Positions 8,376 to 20,180 of a stretch of 56,962 nt of DNA are shown here, piece after piece (position 1 is the stretch's first letter; each line of letters begins with the position of its first letter). This DNA comes from Tangfeifania diversioriginum (lineage in GTDB: Bacteria; Bacteroidota; Bacteroidia; Bacteroidales; Prolixibacteraceae), in the NCBI RefSeq assembly GCF_900141875.1, contig NZ_FQZE01000029.1, positions 1 through 56,962 on the forward strand, given 5' to 3'. The notes under the pieces were generated by a model, which made no database searches, was not told the origin of the DNA, and saw only the letters and a list, made by a program, of their open reading frames with translations. Both the position numbers and the translations under genes were made by a program.

Positions 8376-9809
8376 TTAATCAACACCAAAAACATAGTAA
8401 GCAAGTTCTCCATTGGGATAAATGCCTTCAACTAAAATTCCTCCTCTCGCATTCCCTATCTCTCTTTTTAAATCATTTACCTCGTAAATTGGTTTTTTGT
8501 TCACATGTGTTATAATAAAATTTTCTTCCAAACCGGCATCTTTTAATTTTCCATCTTCCAGTTTTATAATTTTGATGCCATTCTCAATGTCAAGATTTCT
8601 TTTTTCTCTTGTACTGACTTCATCAAACCGGGCACCGAGAACAGTTATATTATCGCGCACAATTTGAGTGTCACCGTGTTTATTACGTAAGGTAACTGTA
8701 AATTGTTTCCTGTCGCCGTTTCTTTTAATACCAATTTCAACATCGTCTCCCGGACGGTAGCGGCTGATTTTTTCCTGCAACTCGGCCGAAGAATTTACCC
8801 GTTCGCTTGCCACACTGATAATTACATCGCCTGATTTTATGCCGGCATCGCGTGCAGCACCGCTTTCCGTAACTTCACCAACAAAAACACCTTCCACCTT
8901 GTCGAGGTCATATTCTTCAGCAACAGCTGCTGTAACATCTCCAATTCTCACTCCGAGCAGCGCGCGCTGAACTTCGCCAAATTCAACTAAATCTTCCACA
9001 ACTTTTTTCACAATTGAAACCGGCACAGCAAATGAATAGCCTGCATAAGAACCGGTACGCGAGGCAATGGCTGTATTTATTCCTACAAGGTTTCCCTGCT
9101 GGTTTACCAAAGCTCCCCCACTGTTGCCACGGTTCACCGCTGCATCGGTTTGTATAAATGACTCAATTGATAATTCTTCGGCATTTATTCCAAGGTTACG
9201 TGCACGCGCACTAACAATTCCTGCGGTTACAGTTGATGTTAAGTTGAAAGGATTACCAACTGCCAGTACCCACTCCCCAATTTTCAAATTATCTGAATTG
9301 CCATAGGTAAGAAACGGCAAATCTTCTGCTTCAATTTTTAACAATGCAATATCGGTTGATGGGTCGGCACCAACCAGGCGGGCTTCAAATTCGCGCTTAT
9401 CGTTAAGAATGACCTTTATTTTTTGTGCTCTTTCAATGACGTGGTTGTTGGTAACAATATATCCATCGTCTGAAATGATAACGCCAGATCCGAATCCCCT
9501 GGCAATTTGTGGTTCCTGCTGGCGAAATCCGAAAAACTCATCAAATAAAGGATTTCCGGTTGACCATCCGCCACCACGCACAGACTGGGTGGCAATATGC
9601 ACAACTGAGTGCACCGATTTTTCAGCAGCATAAGTCAGATCGGGAAGCGATGCATCTCCATCCGAATAGGCAGCAAACCGAACCGGTTGTTCTTCTTTAA
9701 TTGTAACAACTTCGCTTTTGGCAAAAAAAGAGCTGTAGATCCAAACAGCCAAAAAGGCACTTGCCACTGCCAACAAAAAAGTTAAAGCATATTTTCTTGT
9801 ATTCTTCAT
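8376..9809 (-). CDS. Do/HtrA family periplasmic serine protease (DegP/DegQ-like)
   Basis: A 477-residue protein with an N-terminal membrane anchor or uncleaved signal (about 9-27), a trypsin-like domain (about 60-275) and two PDZ domains (about 280-370 and 385-475). The catalytic triad is visible: His123 in TNNHVIE, Asp153 in DPSTDIALLKI and Ser230 in NRGNSGGALV. HtrA proteases degrade or refold misfolded envelope proteins as trimers or higher cages. The second PDZ is divergent but ends normally, so the protein is full length for the family. It stands alone between the rpoD and LOG genes, with long AT-rich flanks. Confidence 0.95.
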   Translation of the reverse strand: MKNTRKYALTFLLAVASAFLAVWIYSSFFAKSEVVTIKEEQPVRFAAYSDGDASLPDLTYAAEKSVHSVVHIATQSVRGGGWSTGNPLFDEFFGFRQQEPQIARGFGSGVIISDDGYIVTNNHVIERAQKIKVILNDKREFEARLVGADPSTDIALLKIEAEDLPFLTYGNSDNLKIGEWVLAVGNPFNLTSTVTAGIVSARARNLGINAEELSIESFIQTDAAVNRGNSGGALVNQQGNLVGINTAIASRTGSYAGYSFAVPVSIVKKVVEDLVEFGEVQRALLGVRIGDVTAAVAEEYDLDKVEGVFVGEVTESGAARDAGIKSGDVIISVASERVNSSAELQEKISRYRPGDDVEIGIKRNGDRKQFTVTLRNKHGDTQIVRDNITVLGARFDEVSTREKRNLDIENGIKIIKLEDGKLKDAGLEENFIITHVNKKPIYEVNDLKREIGNARGGILVEGIYPNGELAYYVFGVD

Positions 9810-9977
9810 GGTTTTAATTTTTTAAAATTTTGCGTATAAATGAACGCAAATATGCTGCCAGTGTTATTTTTCACTCAAACCTAAAAGGTTCATTTTGCAT
9901 TATTTAACAAACAAAACAAGTAATTGTCAAAAAATGACAAAAAAAATTTCACTAAAAATGAAATTTTGTCAGTTATG

Positions 9978-10568
9978 TTATTTTGTACCTTTTTCTGGTA
10001 CTACAAACCATTTCGAATCGAGTTCTTCCGGTTTATATTCTAAAATATAATTTAATGCTTCTGCTGCATTATGTGCTGAATAGTATAACTTCCGGTACAC
10101 CTCTTTTGCAAACAATTCGGAAAAAGAGACTTCAAACTGTTTGAAAAGGTATTTAAAAAAGTTGTTGGTGTTAATGAAAACAATGGGTTTTGAATGATAA
10201 GATAATTGCCGCAAAGTTAAAACTTCAAGTATCTCCTCAAGTGTTCCAAACCCGCCGGGCAGCGCAATAAATGCATCAGACAGCTCACGCATTTTGGCTT
10301 TTCGTTCCTGCATGTCTTTGGTTGTAATAACCTGGTGTGCATTGCTTGAAGCCAGCGATCGTTCAATCAATCGTTCAGGTAAAATTCCAATTGTTCTTGC
10401 TCCGGCCTCAGAGGCTGCAACGGTTACAGCCTCCATCAACCCCACATTTGCCCCTCCGTTTATCAGGGTATGGCCGTTTTCGCCAATCAATTTTCCCAAA
10501 GTCCTGGCTTCTTCAAAATAGACCGGATTAATGGCATTGCTTGACGAAGAAAATACGCAAATGTTCAT
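9978..10568 (-). CDS. LOG family protein (TIGR00730, cytokinin riboside 5'-monophosphate phosphoribohydrolase-like)
   Basis: A 196-residue Rossmann-like protein with the LOG signature PGGFGTLEE (residues 104-112) and the upstream NGGANVGLMEAV loop. These form the nucleotide-binding and catalytic site of Lonely Guy phosphoribohydrolases. In bacteria the substrate is usually AMP or modified AMP, and the physiological role is often unknown. The gene starts 42 bases after the gyrB stop on the same strand, so it may be transcribed with gyrB. A cytokinin-producing role is not implied. Confidence 0.88.
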   Translation of the reverse strand: MNICVFSSSSNAINPVYFEEARTLGKLIGENGHTLINGGANVGLMEAVTVAASEAGARTIGILPERLIERSLASSNAHQVITTKDMQERKAKMRELSDAFIALPGGFGTLEEILEVLTLRQLSYHSKPIVFINTNNFFKYLFKQFEVSFSELFAKEVYRKLYYSAHNAAEALNYILEYKPEELDSKWFVVPEKGTK

Positions 10569-10610
10569 AAATAATTCCGAAATAAATTAAGTGAGATCCT
10601 GCTTTACAAA

Positions 10611-12596
<1,986 letters not shown>

Positions 12597-12695
12597 TTAA
12601 TAAACTATTTTAAAAAAATGAATGATAATACACTGGTTATCATTCACTTCAAAACATTGATTTTCAACTCCTTTTCAACAAATCAGGAAGTCAGG

Positions 12696-12715
12696 AAAAT
12701 CATCGTGCAAATATA
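12696..12715 (-). promoter_or_regulatory. -7 element and start region of gyrB transcription
   Basis: The minus strand shows TATATTTG (12715-12708) followed by GCACGATGATTTT. The 17 bases at 12696-12712 recur exactly at 53557-53573 in front of the ABC permease gene. No clear -33 element was found. The leader to the ATG at 12581 would be about 115-120 bases. Confidence 0.4.
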
Positions 12716-12867
12716 ACAAAAATAACCAAAGAGACGGGGATTTCATGCTGATTACAATCACGTTTTTTCAACAAGTTATCAACCTGAAAATGAGCACAAA
12801 AAGAAGTCTTACAGCCTGCAGATGAAATGTAAAATTTACTGTTAAAAATTCACAAACTTAACATCGG

Positions 12868-14676
12868 CTAAAATGCGTAACTCAGCCCTCCGAGTACATT
12901 AAAACTTTGTACCGGATAGCCCAGCCAGCGCTGGTATTTTTGAAAACCAAAATTATTGAGTTGCGCGAATACCGAAAACCTTTCGGTAATCTTGTAATTG
13001 GCATTAAAATTCAGGTCGAAAACCATGGGCAAATTATACGAATGTTGCCGCACATCAGGATCAGCCAGAAGTTTGGCAGATAAAACCGGACGCGGATCAA
13101 AACCGTCGTGTTCAAGAATGAGGGCTTTTCGCTGGCCGGTTAAAAACAGGTCGGCAGTTACATCTAACTGTTTTGAAACCTGGTAACCGGCTGATATTTT
13201 TCCATCCCACTGTGGCATATTCCATGCTTCCTCCTGATTTTTCATTTTATATACATAGTAATTACCCGAAATCAGCAGGTTCATCTTTTCAAAAGCAGCA
13301 TGGAAAATCTCCACGTTAAATTTCAGCAGGTCGAGGTCATCATACAAAACATCAAAATCATTATCGGTAATTGATGGTGCCGGAACAGTTCCCGGGTCAG
13401 GATACACATATTTAAAAAGGTAATAGAGCGGCTGATCCTTTATCATTGAATAATCAACGGCAATTTTAAAATTGGTTTTTGTGGCAAATTTTCCATCGAA
13501 ACCGCCATAAAAATGAAATTTCTCAAAACTATTTTTCACATCGTGTTGCGGATCCACAAACGGATTTTCGTAGGCAATTTTTGAGTAGTGGTTATTTATG
13601 AAATTGCCGTCAACGCCGGCAAAAATATTGATAATCTCTTTCACCGGTGCAAAATTGACTCTCACATCCGGCGCAATTTTAGCCACTGCATTCGTATCGT
13701 TGTCGAGCACAAACCAGCTTTTAAAACCCACTTTCAGGTTAGCCACATCACCTCCAATCCGGTATGCCGGCTGGGCGGTAAGCCAGGTTTGCTGGTCTTT
13801 GCCAACCTCCATTAAAGTGCGGTTAAAAACATCGGTGGCCTGCACAAATGTGGCACCAGCTTTCAATAATCCTTCGCCTGAATCAAAAGGTTTTCTGACA
13901 TCGGCTGTAAAATTTCCGTAATGCTCGCGCTGGTCGGTTTTTGTTCCGAAATAGTGATACAAAAAATCGAAATCGAAAGCAAATTCGCGGTTGCGGGCCA
14001 TGCTGTTGTCGAGGTTGATATTAAAGGTTCCTTTGGAAAATGTTTGCCTTGACCCAAAATAGTTAATTCCGTGGTCTTCTTCAAGCAGAATTTCCGGCAC
14101 GGGCTCGTTGGGATAACCGTAATAATTGAACCCCTCATGATCGAATTTAAGGTTTACTGACAGGATCGCGTTGCGGTAGAGGTGCTTGACAAACATCTCG
14201 GCTTCGTTTTCAGAATACGGTGCTTTCACGCGGTCATCACCTTCAAGCTTAATTTTCCCGTGCGACGACAAGTGCCTTCCATGTAAACCAAAAAGCGTGT
14301 TCCGGCCATTTTTACTATTAAAGAACACCTCCGCGTAAGGGCGGTTATAATTTCCTACACCGGCCCTTACCAATCCCAGTCCTTCAGGTTCATCAGGCTC
14401 CGAACTGAATGTGGCCGCTTTTAATGTATTCACCGAAAAAGTATTGAAAATGGGTTGCGAAAATATGCTGTAAGTAAAGCTGGGTTTTTCCTGATCCTCA
14501 TCTTCAATCCTCGGCATATCGCTTATTTTATTGGCACCTGAAATGGTAGGGGTGTAATCTTTCACTACTTCAACTTCCTGTGTCAGCGTGGTATCCTGTT
14601 GTGCAAAAGCAAAAGTTGAAGCAGTTACAAAAAATGAAAACAATATGTATTTTAACTTATTCCTGAACATATTCAT
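12868..14676 (-). CDS. Outer-membrane beta-barrel protein (TonB-receptor-like, no plug seen)
   Basis: A 602-residue exported protein with signal peptide ending FAFAQQ (about residue 26), a short periplasmic segment (VEVVKDYTPTISGANKI), and then a long run of alternating aromatic strands typical of an outer-membrane barrel, ending in ...GGLSYAF with a terminal Phe. The C-terminal half resembles the barrel of TonB-dependent receptors, but no plug domain was recognised. It starts seven bases after the TPR gene stop, so the two are almost certainly one operon and probably one envelope complex. Specific function is unknown. An alternative ATG lies two codons in. Confidence 0.7.
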   Translation of the reverse strand: MNMFRNKLKYILFSFFVTASTFAFAQQDTTLTQEVEVVKDYTPTISGANKISDMPRIEDEDQEKPSFTYSIFSQPIFNTFSVNTLKAATFSSEPDEPEGLGLVRAGVGNYNRPYAEVFFNSKNGRNTLFGLHGRHLSSHGKIKLEGDDRVKAPYSENEAEMFVKHLYRNAILSVNLKFDHEGFNYYGYPNEPVPEILLEEDHGINYFGSRQTFSKGTFNINLDNSMARNREFAFDFDFLYHYFGTKTDQREHYGNFTADVRKPFDSGEGLLKAGATFVQATDVFNRTLMEVGKDQQTWLTAQPAYRIGGDVANLKVGFKSWFVLDNDTNAVAKIAPDVRVNFAPVKEIINIFAGVDGNFINNHYSKIAYENPFVDPQHDVKNSFEKFHFYGGFDGKFATKTNFKIAVDYSMIKDQPLYYLFKYVYPDPGTVPAPSITDNDFDVLYDDLDLLKFNVEIFHAAFEKMNLLISGNYYVYKMKNQEEAWNMPQWDGKISAGYQVSKQLDVTADLFLTGQRKALILEHDGFDPRPVLSAKLLADPDVRQHSYNLPMVFDLNFNANYKITERFSVFAQLNNFGFQKYQRWLGYPVQSFNVLGGLSYAF

Positions 14677-14683
14677 TGTTTTT

Positions 14684-17600
14684 TTAATTGTCGTTAAATT
14701 CTAACTGGAAAGAACTGTCGCGGGCATTTTGCTCGTCTTTCTGTTCCTGGGCTTCAATGGCTGCCAGCTTTTGAGCGGCCCGTTCTTTTACCCCATCGTT
14801 GTCGGCACCGTAATTTTCAACTACACTGCGCAGGGTATGTTTTGCCTGAAAATCATCACCGCGGTCGATGTAAATATCAGCAAGGAGCAAAAATGATTTC
14901 CCGAGCCAGAACTGAAACGGTGTTCCTTTCGCAATAAAATCCATAATTTCCTCTTCTGCCTGCTGTTTCTGATCGCTGTTGTAATAAATTTCAGAAATCA
15001 AAAACTTCGCCTCAGCGCCTTGTTCCAGCTTGGTGTCGGTTGCCACAGCTTTCAGTGGCTCAATGGCAGCCTGGTGGTTTCCGCTGAGGTAATGGGATTT
15101 CCCTGAAATAAAGTTGGCTTCGCGCATCCACGCTTCATTTACCACATCCGAGTTTTTTACTTTTTGTGCTGCACTGATAGCTGCCTGGTAGTTTTCCAGT
15201 TCAAAATTACACCTCATCTGGCCGGTATAGGCTTTCAGGTTATTCCATTTGCTGCCGGCAACTCTCTCGAGCTGATTGAACAACTCAAGCGCTTGTGCAT
15301 AATTATTGGCATTGAACGTTAATTCCGATGCCCGTGAAAGCGCCTGTTCACTGAAAATATTATTGGGCTGCTGTGCCACATAAGTGTAATGTTCGTTGGC
15401 CTCTGAGAATTCACCTTCTTTATAAAGCAATTCAGCCAGATAGAAATGGGAATTGGTGGCAAAACTGCCATTGGGGAACTGCCGCAGATAATTTGAAAGC
15501 TGCGAGGCAGCCTGGTCGTTTTGCGACATGTAAAGCCGCTCGGCTGCCATGTAGGTCATTGAATCCTGTTCCGATGTGGTCACATTTACCCCACCGCCCA
15601 GCTGGTTGGTATAGGCAAAATATTCATCTACATTATTCATTTCAACATAACAGTTCTTAATTCCCATCAAAGCCGTTTGAGCTTCGGACGAACCCCTGAA
15701 ATTTTCCACCACGTTTTTAAAATGGCTCACCGCCTGGCTGAAATTGCCGCTGTTATAATTAATTAATCCCATTTGCAAAAGCGCCTTCCGGTAGAAGTTA
15801 CTTTCAGCATGGTTGTTTATTATCTGTCGGTAATTTTGTGTTGCTGCCGTGTTATTGCCAAGTCTTTCGTTGGCGCGGCCCAGCTCAAAGAGGGCATCAT
15901 CGGCATATTCAGAATCCGGAAAACCTGTCTGCAACCTTTCCAGTGAATTAATTTTTGCCTGGTACTGACGCAACAATCCCTGGCAAAAGGCAATCTGGTA
16001 AAGAGCATAATCAGGTTCAAACAAATTCATGTCAAGCGAATGCTGATAGTTTTGCTTTGCCAGTGTATAATCTTCATTCAAAAAATAATAATCCCCCACC
16101 CGATTGTAGGCATCAGCCAGTTTTTCACTGCGCTGGTCTTTGGCCGCATTAATGTAGTTCCGGAAATGCTGACCAGCCGACTGGTAATCTTCCAGTTTAA
16201 AATAGGCATAGCCCAGGTTATATTCCGCATCCCTGAATTCGGACAGTGAAAAAGCACCGGGCGTTCGTAAAAATTCTGAATAAGCTGCAATCGAACTGTT
16301 GTAATCGCCCACGCGGAACAAAGCTTCAGCTTTCCAGTACAGTGCCCGGGCATTTATTTCCCGGCTGTGGCTGCCGTGGCTTAACGAAATATCAAAGTAA
16401 TCAATAGCCTGATTGTAAGCGAGATTATTGAACAGTTCGAGCCCCCTGAAAAAAGTTACCCGCTGGTAGGCCCTCAAAATTGAAGGTGTTTTATTTTCGA
16501 TTTTCTCGATTGAACTGATGGCATCCTGGTAATTCCGGGTAACCATAAAAACTTCGGTTAAATAGCGGTAGGCTTCCGAATTTCTTTCTGAATTGGGGTA
16601 CAGTTCAATGTAGCGATCGAAAGCTTTAATGGTTTCGTTGAAAGGCGAATAAGAAAGCTCGTAGGTTAATTTGGCGTAGCTGAACAAGGCATCTTCTTTT
16701 ATCCGCTCATTAAAATCGAGTTCCGATGCCGCCTCAAAAGCGACTCTTGCCTTCTCTTTCTCATCTACTTTTACGTAGGCATCGGCCAGGTGGTAGTAGG
16801 CGTTTTGAGCCATTTCGTCTTTTCCTTTCGAAGCATTTTCGAGCAGTGGAACGGCTCCTTCATAATTTTCTGTTGTGTAGTAGCAATACCCCAGAATGTA
16901 GTTGTCTTCCCGGGTTTTGGGACCGGAAGTTTCGTAATAGGTTTCAAGGTAAGGGATTGCTTTTTCGTATTCGCGCAAATGAAACCAGGAGTCGCCCACA
17001 ATTTTCGACAATTCGGTGCGGTGCTCCTCCTCCACGTCATCTAAAATTGAAACGGTATAATCAACAACTTCCTGGTACTTTTCCTGCTTGTAGTAAATAT
17101 GGCTTACATAAAGCGGAATAACACGTGAATAGGTGGGATCGTTGTCAAGTTTGGAAAACCCTTCCAGTGCCGACTGGTAATTCTCGCGCAGGTACATAAT
17201 ATGCGCCCAGTAATAGCTGGCTGGCCGGCTGTAAATATTATTGGCATCCTTAATTTCTTCAAACTCCGCAAGGGCCTGCTCTTCGTTATCCATCATCAGG
17301 TGCGAGTAACCATTTTGGTATTTAAACTGAACGCGTTCAAATTCATCCAGCTCAGCCTGATCCACCTCGGCGTAGCTTCGCAAAACAGCGGCATAATGCT
17401 TCCGCTCAAACTGATAGCTGCCCAGGTTGAACCACGCGCGGTTGAGATAAGGGCTTTCAGGAAAATCTTCAATGAACCGGTCAACCATTTTGTAGCCTGC
17501 CGTTAATCCTGACTTTAAAGCCGATACTGCTTTGTAAAATTGGGCCTCCGAATAGATTTCCGATTTGGGATCAACCTGCCGGGTAATTTTGTCAAATTCC

Positions 17601-17755
17601 TGGTAGGCAGAGTTGTATTTTTCCTGCCTGTACAGTTCACGCGCCATTTGAATCCGCTCGCTAATATCTTCAAAATAGTCAGTTTGCTGCGCAAATGCCG
17701 GGAAAGAAAAAAATAGAAAAAGTGGAATAACTACTAAAATTCGTATAGTTCTCAT
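14684..17755 (-). CDS. Very large periplasmic tetratricopeptide-repeat protein
   Basis: A 1023-residue exported protein with signal peptide MRTIRILVVIPLFLFFSFPA followed by Gln-rich mature start. From about residue 30 to the end it is almost entirely TPR helices, with recognisable units such as YRQEKYNSAYQEFDKI, YKQEKYQEVVDYTVSIL and YFKLEDYQSAGQHFRNYI. Several pairs resemble the BamD/YbgF subfamily (AYYHLADAYVK; DDALFELGRANERLG). TPR arrays are protein-binding scaffolds. The charged tail QEQKDEQNARDSSFQLEFND is unlike the repeats. As first gene of a two-gene operon with a barrel protein, a role in outer-membrane assembly or transport is likely, but the partner is unknown. Confidence 0.85.
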   Translation of the reverse strand: MRTIRILVVIPLFLFFSFPAFAQQTDYFEDISERIQMARELYRQEKYNSAYQEFDKITRQVDPKSEIYSEAQFYKAVSALKSGLTAGYKMVDRFIEDFPESPYLNRAWFNLGSYQFERKHYAAVLRSYAEVDQAELDEFERVQFKYQNGYSHLMMDNEEQALAEFEEIKDANNIYSRPASYYWAHIMYLRENYQSALEGFSKLDNDPTYSRVIPLYVSHIYYKQEKYQEVVDYTVSILDDVEEEHRTELSKIVGDSWFHLREYEKAIPYLETYYETSGPKTREDNYILGYCYYTTENYEGAVPLLENASKGKDEMAQNAYYHLADAYVKVDEKEKARVAFEAASELDFNERIKEDALFSYAKLTYELSYSPFNETIKAFDRYIELYPNSERNSEAYRYLTEVFMVTRNYQDAISSIEKIENKTPSILRAYQRVTFFRGLELFNNLAYNQAIDYFDISLSHGSHSREINARALYWKAEALFRVGDYNSSIAAYSEFLRTPGAFSLSEFRDAEYNLGYAYFKLEDYQSAGQHFRNYINAAKDQRSEKLADAYNRVGDYYFLNEDYTLAKQNYQHSLDMNLFEPDYALYQIAFCQGLLRQYQAKINSLERLQTGFPDSEYADDALFELGRANERLGNNTAATQNYRQIINNHAESNFYRKALLQMGLINYNSGNFSQAVSHFKNVVENFRGSSEAQTALMGIKNCYVEMNNVDEYFAYTNQLGGGVNVTTSEQDSMTYMAAERLYMSQNDQAASQLSNYLRQFPNGSFATNSHFYLAELLYKEGEFSEANEHYTYVAQQPNNIFSEQALSRASELTFNANNYAQALELFNQLERVAGSKWNNLKAYTGQMRCNFELENYQAAISAAQKVKNSDVVNEAWMREANFISGKSHYLSGNHQAAIEPLKAVATDTKLEQGAEAKFLISEIYYNSDQKQQAEEEIMDFIAKGTPFQFWLGKSFLLLADIYIDRGDDFQAKHTLRSVVENYGADNDGVKERAAQKLAAIEAQEQKDEQNARDSSFQLEFNDN

Positions 17756-17983
17756 GCTTTATTTTTTTGAAAATCATTTGATTCTTCCTGCTGACTGCCT
17801 GTTAACGCGGCATTTTTCAGCCTGAATCAAATTTCTAAAATAGACATAATCGCTTTCATGGACTGCTAAAAAACATTCAATTTTCTTAACAAGAAACTGT
17901 TTATTTCTTTTGTTTAGTATTCAAACGGATGAAAAAATTAAAATTGCATGTACATAATGAGAAAACTGAAATGCAGCCCTGAG

Positions 17984-19153
17984 TTATAAAAAAGGCTGAA
18001 ATATTTTTACTAAAATACCTTTTTCGTTTTCCCAGTTCAGCTCACGGGCGGCGGTTTCCAGGTTTTGTTTCCATTCGGCCTGTTTTGCTTGATTTTCCAA
18101 CATTTCTTCCATTTTTTCGGCCAACAGTTTCGGTTCCAGCGCGTGGATGGTTTCGCCAATTTGGTAGTGCTTTACCAACGTGGCCATTTCAGGCAAATCA
18201 GTTACCAGCACGGGCACCCGCGCCCGGATGTAATCGAACAACTTATTGGGCAGCGCGTAGCGGTAATTAAGGCCCAAATCCTCTTCAATTGATAATCCCA
18301 GATGGGCCTGCGGGGTGAGTTGCGCCAGCTCGTCAATGGGCAGACGCCCCAAAAACTGCACTTTGTTTTGCAACCCTTCCCTTTCGGTCAACTGCTGCAG
18401 TTCAGTTATAATGTCGCCGTCGCCGGCAATGAGCAGTTTTGCGCCCTGCAAATATTTCATGGCCAAAATGGCCTGCTCCAGTCCGCGGCCAATATTCACT
18501 GCTCCCTGGTAAAGAATTATTTTCTCGTGGTTTTCTGAAGTATTATCATCGCCGGGGTTAAAGTTTTGCTTAGCCGGCACATTCCGCACCACCCGAAAAT
18601 CAACTCCATATTTTTCAGTATAAATGCGGGCAATGGAATCGCACACCGTGTAAGCCGCGTTCACTTTCGGAACGAGTTGCTTTTCCAGTCCTTCCCAAAT
18701 CCGCTGCACCGTGGTGCGGTTCACCAGCTCAGGCACTTCGGTAAAATACTCATGGCTGTCGTAAACCAGCGGTTTCTTTTTAATTTTCGCTGCCAAATAA
18801 TTGGCCGGAAGCGTATCCAGATCATTGGCCAGCAGCAAATCAAACTTCCTGAAAATCAAAATCCAAAACAGCCTGAAATTATAACAGGCATAAAACAACG
18901 GGCCTTTATTAAACAGCAGTTTAAACCTTCGGGTGGAATAACTTCGCGGAGTGAGTTTGGGACTGTGATGCAATTTCCGGCCCGCAAGCAACACGTTAAA
19001 ACCCATGTCAGCTAATGTAGAACAGGTTTTGTGCACGCGATTGTCCGAAACCAAATCGTTGGTAACCGATACAATTATTCTTTTTCTGGCTGCTAATTTC
19101 AAATTACTGTTTTTGGATTTCACTGTAAAAATCGGAAAAAATTTTGAAGCCAT
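17984..19153 (-). CDS. GT4-like glycosyltransferase
   Basis: A 389-residue GT-B fold glycosyltransferase. The N-terminal acceptor domain includes VSDNRVHKTCSTLADMGFNV and DLLLANDLDTLPANYLAAK. The C-terminal nucleotide-sugar domain contains IILYQGAVNIGRGLEQAI, LLIAGDGD, VQFLGRLPIDELAQL and a terminal-domain EX7E-like region around YALPNKLFDYIRARVPVLVT. These match family GT4. The product is likely an envelope polysaccharide or glycolipid, but no adjacent pathway genes fix it. It is divergent from the CDF gene and stands alone. The first about 22 residues are basic and variable, so the true start could be slightly later. Confidence 0.85.
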   Translation of the reverse strand: MASKFFPIFTVKSKNSNLKLAARKRIIVSVTNDLVSDNRVHKTCSTLADMGFNVLLAGRKLHHSPKLTPRSYSTRRFKLLFNKGPLFYACYNFRLFWILIFRKFDLLLANDLDTLPANYLAAKIKKKPLVYDSHEYFTEVPELVNRTTVQRIWEGLEKQLVPKVNAAYTVCDSIARIYTEKYGVDFRVVRNVPAKQNFNPGDDNTSENHEKIILYQGAVNIGRGLEQAILAMKYLQGAKLLIAGDGDIITELQQLTEREGLQNKVQFLGRLPIDELAQLTPQAHLGLSIEEDLGLNYRYALPNKLFDYIRARVPVLVTDLPEMATLVKHYQIGETIHALEPKLLAEKMEEMLENQAKQAEWKQNLETAARELNWENEKGILVKIFQPFL

Positions 19154-19269
19154 GCAACATAACGATGAAAACTAACACCGAACCCCGCCGCCGTTCGTTT
19201 GTTAGGGGACAATGAAAAAGACTTTTTACGCTTAATTTTTTGTTATTTTGCAGCAAATAAAATTGTAAC

Positions 19270-20160
19270 ATGGCACATTCGCACGGACATACACATCAGG
19301 TAACCCACGGCAAAGCTTTTGCCATTGGCATTGCACTGAATATAATTTTTGTGGCGATTGAAATTGTTTACGGGCTCATTGCCAACTCATCGGCACTGCT
19401 GGCCGATGCGGGTCACAATGCCAGTGATGTGCTGGGACTGGCCTTTGCATGGGCAGCTGCCTGGCTGGCCTCACTCAAGCCCAGCGGAAAATATACTTAC
19501 GGATTGCGGAAAACAACCATTCTGGTCTCCATTTTAAATGCCATATTGCTTTTTGGTGCCGTAACGGCCATTGGCTGGGATGCTGTAATGAAACTGCAAA
19601 ACCCGCAGCCCGTGGGCGGAACACAAATTATGATTGTTGCCGGAATAGGCGTTGTTATCAACACAATTACCGCGCTGCTTTTTATTAAAGGACAAAAAGA
19701 CGACCTGAACATCCGTGGTGCCTTTTTACACATGGCTGCCGACGCAGGCGTTTCGCTGGGGGTGGTTGTTGCCGGATTGCTCATTCTGCTTACCGGAAAA
19801 CTCTGGATCGACCCCGTGATGAGTTTCATCATTATTGCCGTGATTTTATGGGGAACCTGGAAACTGTTCTCCGATTCGGTAAATCTGGCGCTGGACGCGG
19901 TTCCCAAAAATATTGACGTGGAAAAAGTGCGGTCCTTTATTGAAGAAAAAGAGGGCGTTGAAAACCTCCACGACCTGCACATCTGGGCCATGAGCACCAC
20001 GCAGGTGGCACTTACGGCACACCTGGTTATGCCCAACGGAAACAATGATCGGTTTATTACCGATTTACAAAAAGAACTGAGTGAAAAGTTTAACATCGGT
20101 CACACCACATTTCAAATTGAAAACAGTGACCTGCAACAGTTATGCGACACCGATTGCTAA
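19270..20160 (+). CDS. Cation diffusion facilitator, CzcD/ZitB-like zinc transporter
   Basis: A 296-residue inner-membrane CDF protein with six predicted helices and a His-rich N-terminus (HSHGHTHQ). The transport-site residues are present in the classic HDHD form: His49 and Asp53 in TM2 (DAGHNASDVLG) and His/Asp of HMAADAG in TM5, which favour Zn2+/Cd2+ over Mn2+. The cytoplasmic ferredoxin-like domain (about 205-290) has VENLHDLHIWAMST. It exports Zn2+ in exchange for protons in known members. It begins a rightward cluster with small gaps to the hemerythrin-like gene (20 bases), suggesting a metal or redox stress unit. Confidence 0.93.
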   Translation: MAHSHGHTHQVTHGKAFAIGIALNIIFVAIEIVYGLIANSSALLADAGHNASDVLGLAFAWAAAWLASLKPSGKYTYGLRKTTILVSILNAILLFGAVTAIGWDAVMKLQNPQPVGGTQIMIVAGIGVVINTITALLFIKGQKDDLNIRGAFLHMAADAGVSLGVVVAGLLILLTGKLWIDPVMSFIIIAVILWGTWKLFSDSVNLALDAVPKNIDVEKVRSFIEEKEGVENLHDLHIWAMSTTQVALTAHLVMPNGNNDRFITDLQKELSEKFNIGHTTFQIENSDLQQLCDTDC

Positions 20161-20180
20161 ACATGAAATTTTAAAACAGC

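Noticed and set aside
9978-10568. LOG protein as evidence of cytokinin production
   Set aside because: Bacterial LOG proteins are widespread and mostly act in nucleotide metabolism; no isopentenyltransferase gene is nearby.
19497-20096. A 199-codon minus-strand frame opposite the CDF transporter
   Set aside because: No signal, domain or upstream signal; the plus-strand CDF gene with intact HDHD metal site explains the region.
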